In this document: piece after piece, positions 52,976-61,273 of the stretch
Numbering within the stretch: position 1 is the first letter of the stretch
How the letters are laid out: every line of letters begins with the position of its first letter
From: Gammaproteobacteria bacterium
Lineage (GTDB): Bacteria > Pseudomonadota > Gammaproteobacteria > Granulosicoccales > Granulosicoccaceae
DNA: 64,000 nt
Direction: 5' to 3'
NCBI GenBank assembly: GCA_002746645.1
Contig: PDPU01000023.1
Coordinates: forward strand, 1-64,000
The notes under the pieces: model-generated
The model's database searches: none
Told to the model about the DNA's origin: nothing
What the model saw: the letters and a program-made list of their open reading frames with translations, nothing else
Position numbers and translations under genes: made by a program

Positions 52976-53124
52976 CACCGTGGCACCGTGGCACCGTGGC
53001 ACCGTGGCACCGTGGCACCGTGGCGCTCCATTTTCGCACAGCCGGCACCCGCTCAGACAAACCTGAAGCCGCCTGGTTGCCTGGTTGCCTGGTTGCTCGG
53101 GTGCTCGGGTGCTCGGGTGCTCGG
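52976..53124 (+). repeat. Three adjacent 8-bp microsatellites upstream of scoA
   Basis: CACCGTGG occurs six times in a row (52976-53023), GCCTGGTT three times (53071-53094) and GCTCGGGT three times plus six bases (53095-53124). The last two arrays abut. All lie in the 256-base spacer between the antiporter operon and scoAB, which are both on the minus strand, so they occupy the scoA leader or promoter. Confidence 0.92.
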
Positions 53125-53154
53125 CAGACGGTAGCGCCAGCAATGCAAGGTCGT

Positions 53155-54855
53155 TCAACCCATGAAGTTCCCGAGCAACATGATCAGCATCATCACCACG
53201 ACGGTGAACATCATGCTGGCCACGCTCCAGCCACGGGCGAACACCGCGCCGGGTCGTGACACATGCTCGACGAAGCGCTGCACGTTACCGATGGCGGACA
53301 GGGCCGCGGTTCGCAGCGCCCGGTTCACGCCGATCACCTTCGCCGCGATCACGGGCAGGGCCGCCGGCGCCCAGCGCCGATACACGATGTCCACATCCGG
53401 CAGCGTGCCGGGTTTCTTCTCCATGCGGTAGCCGAGTCGGAACAGCACCGCATAGCCGAGAAGCGCGAACACGATGAGCTGCATCTGGGTCAGCAGATGG
53501 GCGAAAGTGAAGGCGTGGTAATCCACCTCATGCGGCAACAGCGCGTGCAACGCACCCGGGAACACGCCGATGCCGAGGCACAAGGCAGCGGCGATCAGCA
53601 TCGCGATCTGCATGTGTGCCGGTGCGTCGTCACCACGGTAGTGCCGGTCGGTGCCGAAAAAGGCAAACCACGGCACCTTGATGGCCGTGTGACTCATGAC
53701 GCCGACCGAGGAAATGATCAGGGCGTACCAGGCCAGGTCGTGGTGTTCGTAGGCCGCGGCGCTGACGATCAGGGATTTCGACACGAAGCCCGAGAACAGC
53801 GGCATCGAGGCAATCGAAGCCGCACCGACAAGACAGCAGGCTGCCGTCACCGGCATGTGCCGATAGAGCCCGCCGAGTTCGCTTGCCTTTGCGGTACCCG
53901 TTCGGTAAAGCACCGCGCCGATGCACATGAACAGCAGGCCCTTGTACAGCACCGAGGCAACGGCATGCACGGCGGCACCATTGATGGCGAGTTCGGTGCC
54001 GATGCCCACGCCCACGACCATGAAACCGAGCTGATTGTTGAGGCTCCAGGCGAGCACCCGGCGAAGGTCGTTCTCCACTTCCGCGAAATACAGCGGGTAC
54101 AGCGCCATGAGCACACCGAGCCACACGAGAATCTCGGTGCCGGCGTAGCCGCGCGCGAGCGCATATACCGCCATCTTGGTGGTGAAGATCGACAGCACCA
54201 CGGTGCCCGTGACGGTCGACGCGGGATAGGCGTCGGGGATCCAGCTGTGCAGCAGCGGAAAGCCCACCTTGATGCCGAAGCCGATGAAAATCAGCACCGT
54301 GCCGGTATTGACGAGCCCGAGATGATCGAAGGAGATCGAACCCGTCTGCTGATAGTGGACCAGCAACCCGGCGAGGAGCAGCACGCCCGAGAGCACCTGA
54401 ATGACGAGATAGCGCATGCCGGTGGCGTAGCTTTCGTCAGTGCGCCGGGCCCAGATCAGAAACACCGACGCGAGCGCCGTGCCTTCCCACCACAGGAACA
54501 GCACGACGAGATCACCGGCAAGTACCGCAGCAATGGCAGAACCCGCGTAGACGAGGGTCGCGATCTGCTGCATGCGGTCGTCGACATGCAGTGCATGGAT
54601 GCCGGCAATGAAGGCGCCGATGCAGAACACGAGCGCGAATATGAACGAGAGACCGTCGATGCGCAGGAACTCGAGTTCGAAACCGAGCATGGCCACCTGC
54701 CCGTGGTTGCCATGGCCATGCAGCAGCAGCGACAACAGTGCCAGCAGCGGCACGCCGACCAACAGCAGACGGCGCAGCGTAGCGGAGAGCCAGGGCAGCA
54801 CCAGCGCTGCCAGCAGGAAGAGTCCGAAGGGCGAAAGCAGCAGCGTGAGCATCAC
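53155..54855 (-). CDS. Antiporter NuoN/MrpD-like subunit, third copy
   Basis: A 566-residue membrane protein with about 15 helices and the proton-conducting-transporter domain: GDLVVLFLWWEGTALASVFL (lysine/glutamate region), GFGIKVGFPLLHSWIPDAYP, LAWSLNNQLGFMVVGVGIG and MPLFSGFVSKSLI. A C-terminal extension of about 100 residues with two helices is not found in MrpD proper. Last gene of the antiporter operon, overlapping the 117-residue gene by four bases. Would be one of three ion-pumping units. Confidence 0.85.
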   Translation of the reverse strand: MMLTLLLSPFGLFLLAALVLPWLSATLRRLLLVGVPLLALLSLLLHGHGNHGQVAMLGFELEFLRIDGLSFIFALVFCIGAFIAGIHALHVDDRMQQIATLVYAGSAIAAVLAGDLVVLFLWWEGTALASVFLIWARRTDESYATGMRYLVIQVLSGVLLLAGLLVHYQQTGSISFDHLGLVNTGTVLIFIGFGIKVGFPLLHSWIPDAYPASTVTGTVVLSIFTTKMAVYALARGYAGTEILVWLGVLMALYPLYFAEVENDLRRVLAWSLNNQLGFMVVGVGIGTELAINGAAVHAVASVLYKGLLFMCIGAVLYRTGTAKASELGGLYRHMPVTAACCLVGAASIASMPLFSGFVSKSLIVSAAAYEHHDLAWYALIISSVGVMSHTAIKVPWFAFFGTDRHYRGDDAPAHMQIAMLIAAALCLGIGVFPGALHALLPHEVDYHAFTFAHLLTQMQLIVFALLGYAVLFRLGYRMEKKPGTLPDVDIVYRRWAPAALPVIAAKVIGVNRALRTAALSAIGNVQRFVEHVSRPGAVFARGWSVASMMFTVVVMMLIMLLGNFMG

Positions 54856-55205
54856 GACTCCTGCTCGGTGCCGGCACCACGCGAGTCGGTCGGCGCGTCG
54901 TGGTAGAAACCATCCGGTTGACGCATGCGCTCGCCGAGCCAGCGCGCACCGAGGACCACGCCGATGATCGCCGCCAGTGCGATCACGCTGTAGAAACTCC
55001 AGACCCCCTCACCCGGCACCTTGGCGTGGATGTCGATGAAGAGATCGAGAAACAGCAGAAATCCACCGAGGTAGAGCAGCGCATGCGAGGCGCCACGCAG
55101 CCAGCCCGGGTCACCGAGCCAGGCGAGACGCTTCGCCAGTGGTGAAAGCGACGACCTTGCCGATGGCGACGCCGGCGCTCGGGAACTGGACGGTCTTTCA
55201 TGCAT
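54852..55205 (-). CDS. Small membrane protein of the antiporter operon
   Basis: A 117-residue protein with two hydrophobic helices (ALLYLGGFLLFLDLFIDI and FYSVIALAAIIGVVLGARWL) between a basic Ser/Pro-rich N-terminus and a polar C-terminus. It lies between two MrpD-like genes and overlaps the next gene, so it is very likely a subunit or assembly factor. I know of no named Mrp subunit it matches. Confidence 0.6.
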   Translation of the reverse strand: MHERPSSSRAPASPSARSSLSPLAKRLAWLGDPGWLRGASHALLYLGGFLLFLDLFIDIHAKVPGEGVWSFYSVIALAAIIGVVLGARWLGERMRQPDGFYHDAPTDSRGAGTEQES

Positions 55206-55221
55206 GTCGATTCCTCCCGAT

Positions 55222-56694
55222 TCAGCGCCAGACGATCTGACCGAGCAGCGCCATGAGCGGCCCCGGAAACAGGAACAGCAGCACCGTCGCCGTCGCCGTC
55301 AGCACGATGGCCCAGAGCGAGGGCATCGGCGCTTCGCGGAGACCCCAGCGGTCGACGGCCCCCGACGATGCCGATGCCGGTGGCGGACGCAGGAACGCCC
55401 GCAGCGGAATCGGCAACAGATAGCAGATGTTCAGAAGCGTACTGAGCATCAGTACACCCACCCAGATGAGTTGTTCGGTTTCGAGGGAACCACCTGCGAT
55501 CAGCAGTTTGCTCCACGCCCCGCCCGTCGGAGGCAGACCGATGATGCACAGCGCACCGACGAAGAAGGCGCCCATGGTGATCGGCATCTGCCGACCGATA
55601 CCGTCGAGATCCGAGATCTCGGTCTTGTGCAGCGCCACCATGATGGCCCCGGCACAGAAGAACAGCGTGATCTTGCCGAAGGCGTGCATGACGATGTGCA
55701 GTGCCCCGCCCGAGACCGACATGCTGGTGGCGAGCAGCGCCGCAAGCACGATGTAGGAGAGTTGTCCGATGGTCGAGTACGCCAGTCGTGCCTTGAGGTT
55801 GTCCTTCGTGAACGCGACCACCGAGGCCACGACGATCGTGAAGGCCGCAAAGGGCAGCAGCCACTGGGCCGCACCACTCGCGAACACCGTGTCGATGCCG
55901 AAGGTATAGGTGACGATCTTCAGCAGGCTGAACACACCGGTCTTGACCACTGCCACGGCGTGCAGCAGAGCACTGACCGGCGTCGGTGCAACCATTGCTG
56001 CCGGCAGCCAGCGGTGCAGCGGCATGACCGCCGCCTTGCCGATACCGAACACGAACAGTGCGAGCATCGCGGCAAGGGCGCCGCCGGAAAGACCGGCATC
56101 CGCAAGGATGCCACCGGCACGAAAATCCAGCGTACCGCTGACCGTGGCCACCCAGATGACGGCAGGCAGGAAAAGCCCGATCGATGCCCCCATCAGCAGG
56201 CCGAGATACACCCGCCCGGCCCGTCTTGCCTTGTCGCTGCCGGCATGCGTCACCAGCGGATAGGTCGACAGGGACAGCACCTCGTAGGCCACGAACAGGG
56301 TCAGCAGGTTGTCGGCGTAGGCCGCCGCCATGACCGAGCCGAGCGCGATGGCAAAGCAGAGGTAGAAGCGCGTCTGGTGCTTCTCGTCATGCCCGCGCAT
56401 GTAGCCGATGCTGTAGACGGTCGTGACCACCCAGAGAAAACTCGCGAGCAGCGCGAACAGCACGCCGATGGGCTCTGCCGAAAGCTTCAGCGAGAAGCCC
56501 GCGAGCATCGGCAGTTCGCCACTGACCGCCTGCCCGCCACGGAGCACCTCGTGGTACAGACCGTTGTTCAGACAGAGCAGCCACAGCCCCGCGACGATGA
56601 TCGAGGCTTCACGCAGGTTGCGGCGTTTCTCGCCGAAGAACAGGATGCAGGGAATGACCGCAAGCGGTGGCAGCAGTGTCCAGAGAGGGTTCAT
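55222..56694 (-). CDS. Antiporter NuoN/MrpD-like subunit, second copy
   Basis: A 490-residue membrane protein with the proton-conducting-transporter domain: LTLFVAYEVLSLSTYPLVTH, AVMPLHRWLPAAMVAPTPVS, LAYSTIGQLSYIVLAALLAT and GLPPTGGAWSKLLIAGG. Glutamate and lysines of the proton path are in place. It resembles MrpD and the NuoM/NuoN group. Starts over the previous gene's stop. Confidence 0.88.
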   Translation of the reverse strand: MNPLWTLLPPLAVIPCILFFGEKRRNLREASIIVAGLWLLCLNNGLYHEVLRGGQAVSGELPMLAGFSLKLSAEPIGVLFALLASFLWVVTTVYSIGYMRGHDEKHQTRFYLCFAIALGSVMAAAYADNLLTLFVAYEVLSLSTYPLVTHAGSDKARRAGRVYLGLLMGASIGLFLPAVIWVATVSGTLDFRAGGILADAGLSGGALAAMLALFVFGIGKAAVMPLHRWLPAAMVAPTPVSALLHAVAVVKTGVFSLLKIVTYTFGIDTVFASGAAQWLLPFAAFTIVVASVVAFTKDNLKARLAYSTIGQLSYIVLAALLATSMSVSGGALHIVMHAFGKITLFFCAGAIMVALHKTEISDLDGIGRQMPITMGAFFVGALCIIGLPPTGGAWSKLLIAGGSLETEQLIWVGVLMLSTLLNICYLLPIPLRAFLRPPPASASSGAVDRWGLREAPMPSLWAIVLTATATVLLFLFPGPLMALLGQIVWR

Positions 56695-58178
56695 CGAAAA
56701 CCTCCCAGAAGGTCGATCGCGCCGGCGTTGGCGAGATCGAGCACCAGGTCGCCGCGAATGCCCAGCAGGACGATCAGCGCCACGAGCACGTAGAGCGGAA
56801 TCAGCATCGCCAGTGGTGCTTCGTCATACCCTGCCGCCGACGGTGCAAGGCTGCGGGAGCGGCGGAAGATCATGATTTCGATGACGCGGCCGACGTAGAT
56901 GATCGACAGCAGGGAACTGACGAGAATGAGCACGGCGATGAGCCACCAGCCATGCTCGATGGCCGCGCCGATGAGTGCCGCCTTGCTGACGAAGCCGGCC
57001 GTGAGTGGCACGCCGATGAGTGCGAGTCCCGCAATCGTGAACGCCGTGCAGGTCAGCGGCATGCGCCTGAACAGTTCATCGAGACTGGGTGTGTGACAAT
57101 GGCCGACGCGAAACAGGATGCAGCCAACCGCCAGGAACAGCGCCGCCTTGATCATGCCGTGGTTGATCATGTGCGCGATGCCTGCCGTCAGTCCCGCCTC
57201 GGTGGCCAGACTGATGCCGGCGACGATGTAGCCGATCTGCGCCACACTCGAGAAGGCCAGCATGCGCCGGAGATCGTTCTGGTAGATCGCGACCAGCGAC
57301 ATGATGATGAACCCCGCAACCGCTGCGGGCAGCAGTGCCGCGGTCAGGAAGTGCTCGCGCATGGCGAACTCCTCGCCGAAGATGCCGAAGAAGAAGCGCA
57401 GCAGCACATACAGCGACACCTTCGAGGCCGTACCCGCAATGAAGGCGGTCGATGACACCGGCCCGAAGTGATAGGCGTTCGGCTGCCAGGCATGCAGCGG
57501 AAAGATCGCCGACTTGATCATCACGCCGATGGTCAGGAAGCAGAAGGCCACGAGAATGGCGCGCTGCGACTCCGATTCGGGAATGCGCGCGGCGAGGTCC
57601 TGCATGTTGAGCGTGCCCGTCGCCGCGTACAGGAAACCGATGCCGATCAGGATGAAGGACGCACCGACGCTGCCGAGCACGAGATAGCGGAAGCTCGCGG
57701 TGAGTGCGCGGCGATCCTCACCGAAGGAAATGAGCGTGTAGGTGGCAAGCGAGGAAATCTCGAGAAACACGAACACGTTGAAGGCGTCACCCGTGACCAG
57801 CATGCCGGCCAGCCCGGTCATGCACAGGAGCCAGACCGTGTAGAAAAGATAGCGGCGCCCTTCCTGAATACTGCCGGCGATGCTCTCGCGAGCGTAGAGC
57901 AGTGCCACCAGTGCGATGCCCGTGACCAGCAGCAGCACCACCGCGTTCAGCGAGTCGACGTAGTACTCGATGCCGGTCGGTGCGGCCCAGCCGCCAAGCG
58001 CATAGTGCAGTGGTCCGTCGGCCGACACCACCCCGAGAAGACGGAACGCACAGAACAGGGAACTTGCGCTGGCGACAAGGGCGATCCACCAGCAGACGAG
58101 CGCGTGCCGCACGATGACGCACAAGGGTGCCGCCATCAGGGGGATGATGATCAGCAGCGCGGGGAGTTGCTCCTGCAT
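56691..58178 (-). CDS. mnhD: Na+/H+ antiporter subunit D (MrpD-like), first copy
   Basis: A 495-residue membrane protein: FNVFVFLEISSLATYTLISF, SAIFPLHAWQPNAYHFGPVS, LAFSSVAQIGYIVAGISLA and GVPLTAGFVSKAALIGAA. Closest in place and sequence to MrpD, directly after the subunit C gene. Homologous to NuoN/NuoM of complex I. Confidence 0.9.
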   Translation of the reverse strand: MQEQLPALLIIIPLMAAPLCVIVRHALVCWWIALVASASSLFCAFRLLGVVSADGPLHYALGGWAAPTGIEYYVDSLNAVVLLLVTGIALVALLYARESIAGSIQEGRRYLFYTVWLLCMTGLAGMLVTGDAFNVFVFLEISSLATYTLISFGEDRRALTASFRYLVLGSVGASFILIGIGFLYAATGTLNMQDLAARIPESESQRAILVAFCFLTIGVMIKSAIFPLHAWQPNAYHFGPVSSTAFIAGTASKVSLYVLLRFFFGIFGEEFAMREHFLTAALLPAAVAGFIIMSLVAIYQNDLRRMLAFSSVAQIGYIVAGISLATEAGLTAGIAHMINHGMIKAALFLAVGCILFRVGHCHTPSLDELFRRMPLTCTAFTIAGLALIGVPLTAGFVSKAALIGAAIEHGWWLIAVLILVSSLLSIIYVGRVIEIMIFRRSRSLAPSAAGYDEAPLAMLIPLYVLVALIVLLGIRGDLVLDLANAGAIDLLGGFR

Positions 58179-58546
58179 CAGATATCGGACTCCGTGCGCT
58201 CGATCGCCTTGAGTTCATCGTCCTCCATGGTGCCGAACTCCTCGTGAATGCGCACGATGAGCGCCAGTGCGAGCGCGGCGGTCGCCACGCCTACCACGAT
58301 GGCGGTCAGGATGAGCACATGCGGCAGCGGGTTCGAGTACACGGTGTTCTCCTCACCCGTGAGAATCGGTGCCTCACCTCCCGTGACGTTGCCGATGGCC
58401 ACGTAGAGGTAGAAGATCGAGGTCTGAAACAACCCCAGGCCGATGATCTTCTTCACGAGGTTGTAGCGCGCCATCATGATGTAGAGCCCGCACATCATGA
58501 GCGCGATCACGACCCAATAGGTATACAGTCCGCCGACGATGCTCAT
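58178..58546 (-). CDS. mnhC: Na+/H+ antiporter subunit C (NuoK-like)
   Basis: A 122-residue protein with three helices: YWVVIALMMCGLYIMMARYN, GLGLFQTSIFYLYVAIG and PHVLILTAIVVGVATAALAL, the MnhC/NuoK pattern with a conserved acidic residue usually in helix 2 less obvious here. Overlaps the D subunit gene by one base. Confidence 0.92.
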   Translation of the reverse strand: MSIVGGLYTYWVVIALMMCGLYIMMARYNLVKKIIGLGLFQTSIFYLYVAIGNVTGGEAPILTGEENTVYSNPLPHVLILTAIVVGVATAALALALIVRIHEEFGTMEDDELKAIERTESDI

Positions 58547-58971
58547 CGTTTGCTCGCGAAATTGTAGAAGAGCGAGATCATCGCCGCCGTCACCGTCAGG
58601 CCGACGCCGATTTCCACCGCGAAGATGCCCCAGTGCTGACCATGATGCGGGTCGGCCGAGAAGGCATCATAGTCGAGCAGGTTGTGGCCGAGCAGCATCG
58701 TCAGAACGCCGGTACCGGCGTACACGAGCACGCCACCGGCGAGAAAGATGCGCACCACCGAGGGCGGCATGATCTCGCGCGCGCGCTGCAGGCCGAAGAT
58801 GAGTCCGTACAGGATGAAGCCCACCGCAAAGATGACGCCTGCCTGAAAGCCGCCGCCGGGGCCGTAGTCGCCATGGAACTGCACGTAGAGTGCAAACATC
58901 AGGATGTAGGGCAACAGCAGCTTGGTGACGATCTGCAGCACGCGATGGCGCTGCCGTGGATACAGTTTCAC
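58543..58971 (-). CDS. mnhB: Na+/H+ antiporter subunit B (MnhB)
   Basis: A 142-residue protein with four helices. FHGDYGPGGGFQAGVIFAVG is the signature of the MnhB domain, followed by LLGHNLLDYDAF and a fourth helix. Overlaps both neighbours by four bases. Confidence 0.93.
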   Translation of the reverse strand: MKLYPRQRHRVLQIVTKLLLPYILMFALYVQFHGDYGPGGGFQAGVIFAVGFILYGLIFGLQRAREIMPPSVVRIFLAGGVLVYAGTGVLTMLLGHNLLDYDAFSADPHHGQHWGIFAVEIGVGLTVTAAMISLFYNFASKR

Positions 58972-59660
58972 GTCGTCTTCGCCCCCGTATCGCTGGATCG
59001 ATCATCGTGGGCGGTATCCTCGTGCGCAAGTTCGGCGACGATGCCCGGCCCCTTGTCGGCGCTGTTGCCATCGGCCATGTTGCCGGCAGGCGCGTCACCC
59101 GGTGCGTGCATCGGGGTTTCGTCTTCGGGCCGGCGGCGCTGCAGACCGAGCAGGCTCAGCACGCCAACGCCCGCCGCGAACACCACCACGACCTCGCCGA
59201 GCGTGTCGTAACCGCGATAGCTTGCAAGCACCGACGTCACGATGTTGGGTGGCCCCACTTCCTCGTACGACTTGTGGATGTAACGATCGGCAACCTCCGG
59301 GTGCGTCTGCGCCGGCGAGTCCGGGTCACCGTAGCGGGGCATGTCGAGGGTGCCGTAGATCAGCACGCCACCGACCAGCACCACGAAGAACAGGCCGGTG
59401 AGACTGTCATGCTGGGTAGGCTTCTGCCGATGCTCGGTGAAGGAGAGGCAGCCGAGAAACAGCACGATGGATATGCCGGCACCCACGGCGGCCTCGGTGA
59501 AGGCCACGTCGACGGCGTCCATGACCACGAAGGCACCGGCGGCCACGAGGCTGTAGACACCGAGGAGAATGACGGCGGCCAGGAGATCCTTGAGTACGAT
59601 GATGCCGATGGCAATTGCCACGAGGAACAGCAGCAGTACGGCGAGGATGAAGTGTTCCAT
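58968..59660 (-). CDS. Antiporter MrpA C-terminal-like subunit (DUF4040/MbhD plus MbhE-like)
   Basis: A 230-residue protein that combines a DUF4040/MbhD-like part (about 1-85: DLLAAVILLGVYSLVAAGAF, VDVAFTEAAVGAGISIVLFL) and an MbhE-like part (about 90-180: GLFFVVLVGGVLIYGTLDMP, NIVTSVLASYRGYDTLGEVV), then an acidic soluble tail. In classical Mrp these modules form the C-terminus of the large MrpA; here, as in archaeal Mbh/Mrp complexes, they are a separate protein. Confidence 0.85.
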   Translation of the reverse strand: MEHFILAVLLLFLVAIAIGIIVLKDLLAAVILLGVYSLVAAGAFVVMDAVDVAFTEAAVGAGISIVLFLGCLSFTEHRQKPTQHDSLTGLFFVVLVGGVLIYGTLDMPRYGDPDSPAQTHPEVADRYIHKSYEEVGPPNIVTSVLASYRGYDTLGEVVVVFAAGVGVLSLLGLQRRRPEDETPMHAPGDAPAGNMADGNSADKGPGIVAELAHEDTAHDDRSSDTGAKTT

Positions 59661-60094
59661 CAGGGCATCCTTCCCGCAGCGGCGCCCTTCTTCCGACTGT
59701 ATTCGCTGTGCGAAACGTCGCTGCGCGAGCGCGCGATCTGCCGGGTCGCCTCATACGATTCGAGCAGCGGCTTGCCATTGCCATCGCGCGGGCCGAGGCC
59801 ACTCAGCAGTGCGGTCTTGGCAAGTGCGTGGGAAGCCGTGGGCGCGGTGATCAATGTGAAGAAGAGTATCAGCACCAGTTTGATGGCCACCATGAGATTG
59901 CCGTACACCAGCAGCGCCTGCACCACCATGGGCAGCACGAGAAAGATGGTGGCACCGGTGTCGGTAACGCCCGCGGCATGCAGACGTGTATAGAGATCGG
60001 GAAAGCGCACCAGTCCGACGGCACCCGAAACCACGAACACGCAACCGATGAGCGCGAGTGGCCAGGAGAGCAGCGCGGCGAGAAACTCCAGCAT
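59660..60094 (-). CDS. mnhG: Na+/H+ antiporter subunit G (MnhG)
   Basis: A 144-residue protein with three helices and GAVGLVRFPDLYTRLHAAGV, the diagnostic MnhG/PhaG motif. A polar C-terminal tail is longer than usual. One-base overlap with both neighbours. Confidence 0.93.
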   Translation of the reverse strand: MLEFLAALLSWPLALIGCVFVVSGAVGLVRFPDLYTRLHAAGVTDTGATIFLVLPMVVQALLVYGNLMVAIKLVLILFFTLITAPTASHALAKTALLSGLGPRDGNGKPLLESYEATRQIARSRSDVSHSEYSRKKGAAAGRMP

Positions 60095-60378
60095 CAGTAG
60101 TCATCCTCCTGGTAGGCACCCGAACCGAGATCGTCGTACTCGAAGAACTTCAGCACCGCGATGGTGCCGAGGAAGTTGATCATCGCGTACATGAGCGAGA
60201 TATCGAGATAATCGGGGCGACCGGACAGGAATCCGACCGCTGCGAGCAGCAGCACCGTCTTGGTGCCGAAGGAATTGACGGCGAGGATGCGATCGAAGAG
60301 CGTCGGCCCCGCCAGAGAACGGATCAGTGCCAGCAGCATGGTCACGAGAAGCGCGAGAATGATGGCTATCCAGAGCAT
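60094..60378 (-). CDS. mnhF: Na+/H+ antiporter subunit F (MnhF)
   Basis: A 94-residue protein with three helices and LAGPTLFDRILAVNSFGTKT, the MnhF signature. Directly after the subunit E gene with no spacer. Confidence 0.93.
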   Translation of the reverse strand: MLWIAIILALLVTMLLALIRSLAGPTLFDRILAVNSFGTKTVLLLAAVGFLSGRPDYLDISLMYAMINFLGTIAVLKFFEYDDLGSGAYQEDDY

Positions 60379-61056
60379 TCAGTCATCCTCCCCCGTGCCC
60401 GTATCGGGCCGATCATGTCGCGCGGCCCTGCCCCGGCCTTCACCACTCCTGTCGTTGTCACTGCCGTCGTCGCCAGGCCCGCCATCACCACGGTTCGTGT
60501 CGACCGCCTGCATCACGTCGACCGATGGCTCCACCATGTCGTCGGGCACCTCGATCACGGCCGCCTCACCCGGCTTCAGCACCGGTTCGGTGATCGTCAC
60601 GTGACGCGCCATCTCGCCGCCTTCGAGTTCCTCCAGCGCATCTTCGTGAAGTGCATGCACGACGACTTCACCCTCGGGAGTGAAATTGATCGCCGTGGTG
60701 CCGGGCGTCAGGGTGATCGAGTTGGCGTAGATGACACGGCCCAGTTCGGTGTACGGAGAAGGTTCGATACGGCGGATGGCCGGCTTGATGTGCATGTCGC
60801 GCGACCAGATGCGCCGCGTGACATCGACGTTGGATATGAAGATCTGCTTCATGAGCCAGGCCCAGTAGCGGACAATGGCGAAGAAGCGGAAGTAGATCGG
60901 CTCGCCCCGGTGCGTGAGCACACCCATGTGCAGCGACAGCCAGATGACGATCGCGATGGAAATGATGCCCAGCACGATGAACTGGCTTTTCCAGATACCC
61001 GAAAGCAGTACCCACGCGACGATCAGCGTCAGTGTCAGGCGTTGCGTCTGGGTCAT
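60379..61056 (-). CDS. mnhE: Na+/H+ antiporter subunit E (MnhE) with disordered tail
   Basis: A 225-residue protein: N-terminal membrane helices, then FAIVRYWAWLMKQIFISNVD, YANSITLTPGTTAINFTPEG and VHALHED, the MnhE core. The last about 60 residues are charged and Gly/Asp-rich (GDGGPGDDGSDNDRSGEGRG) and absent from most MnhE proteins. First gene of the ten-gene operon; no MrpA N-terminal (NuoL-like) gene precedes it. Confidence 0.9.
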   Translation of the reverse strand: MTQTQRLTLTLIVAWVLLSGIWKSQFIVLGIISIAIVIWLSLHMGVLTHRGEPIYFRFFAIVRYWAWLMKQIFISNVDVTRRIWSRDMHIKPAIRRIEPSPYTELGRVIYANSITLTPGTTAINFTPEGEVVVHALHEDALEELEGGEMARHVTITEPVLKPGEAAVIEVPDDMVEPSVDVMQAVDTNRGDGGPGDDGSDNDRSGEGRGRAARHDRPDTGTGEDD

Positions 61057-61273
61057 GGCATTTCGCAGGCAATCCGGGTTGAACAGCAGGCCGCCTGTGA
61101 CATGTGCTCACAGGCGTGTCGTGCTCCATCATTGCATAAACTTCATCGAACTTGAATCCCTGACGCGCCTTGACAATCAGGCCTTTGCTATAATTTTCCG
61201 AAATCCCGCCCCAGTGAGAGCCTGCGCACGTATTGCTGCGGTGGCTGTCCAGCGCAAACCCTTCGAGAAGTTC

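Noticed and set aside
53263..56793. Plus-strand frames opposite the antiporter subunits, rich in Gln, His and Arg
   Set aside because: Typical antisense translations of hydrophobic helices; no ribosome sites or motifs.
53155..61056. Membrane-bound hydrogenase or complex I operon
   Set aside because: No [NiFe] subunit, NuoBCDI-like or NuoH-like gene is present; the E, F, G and B signatures define an antiporter.
61168..61195. TTGACA followed by TATAAT upstream of the first esterase gene as a sigma-70 promoter
   Set aside because: The two boxes are only 13 bases apart, too close for sigma-70; the TATAAT alone may still be a -10 box.
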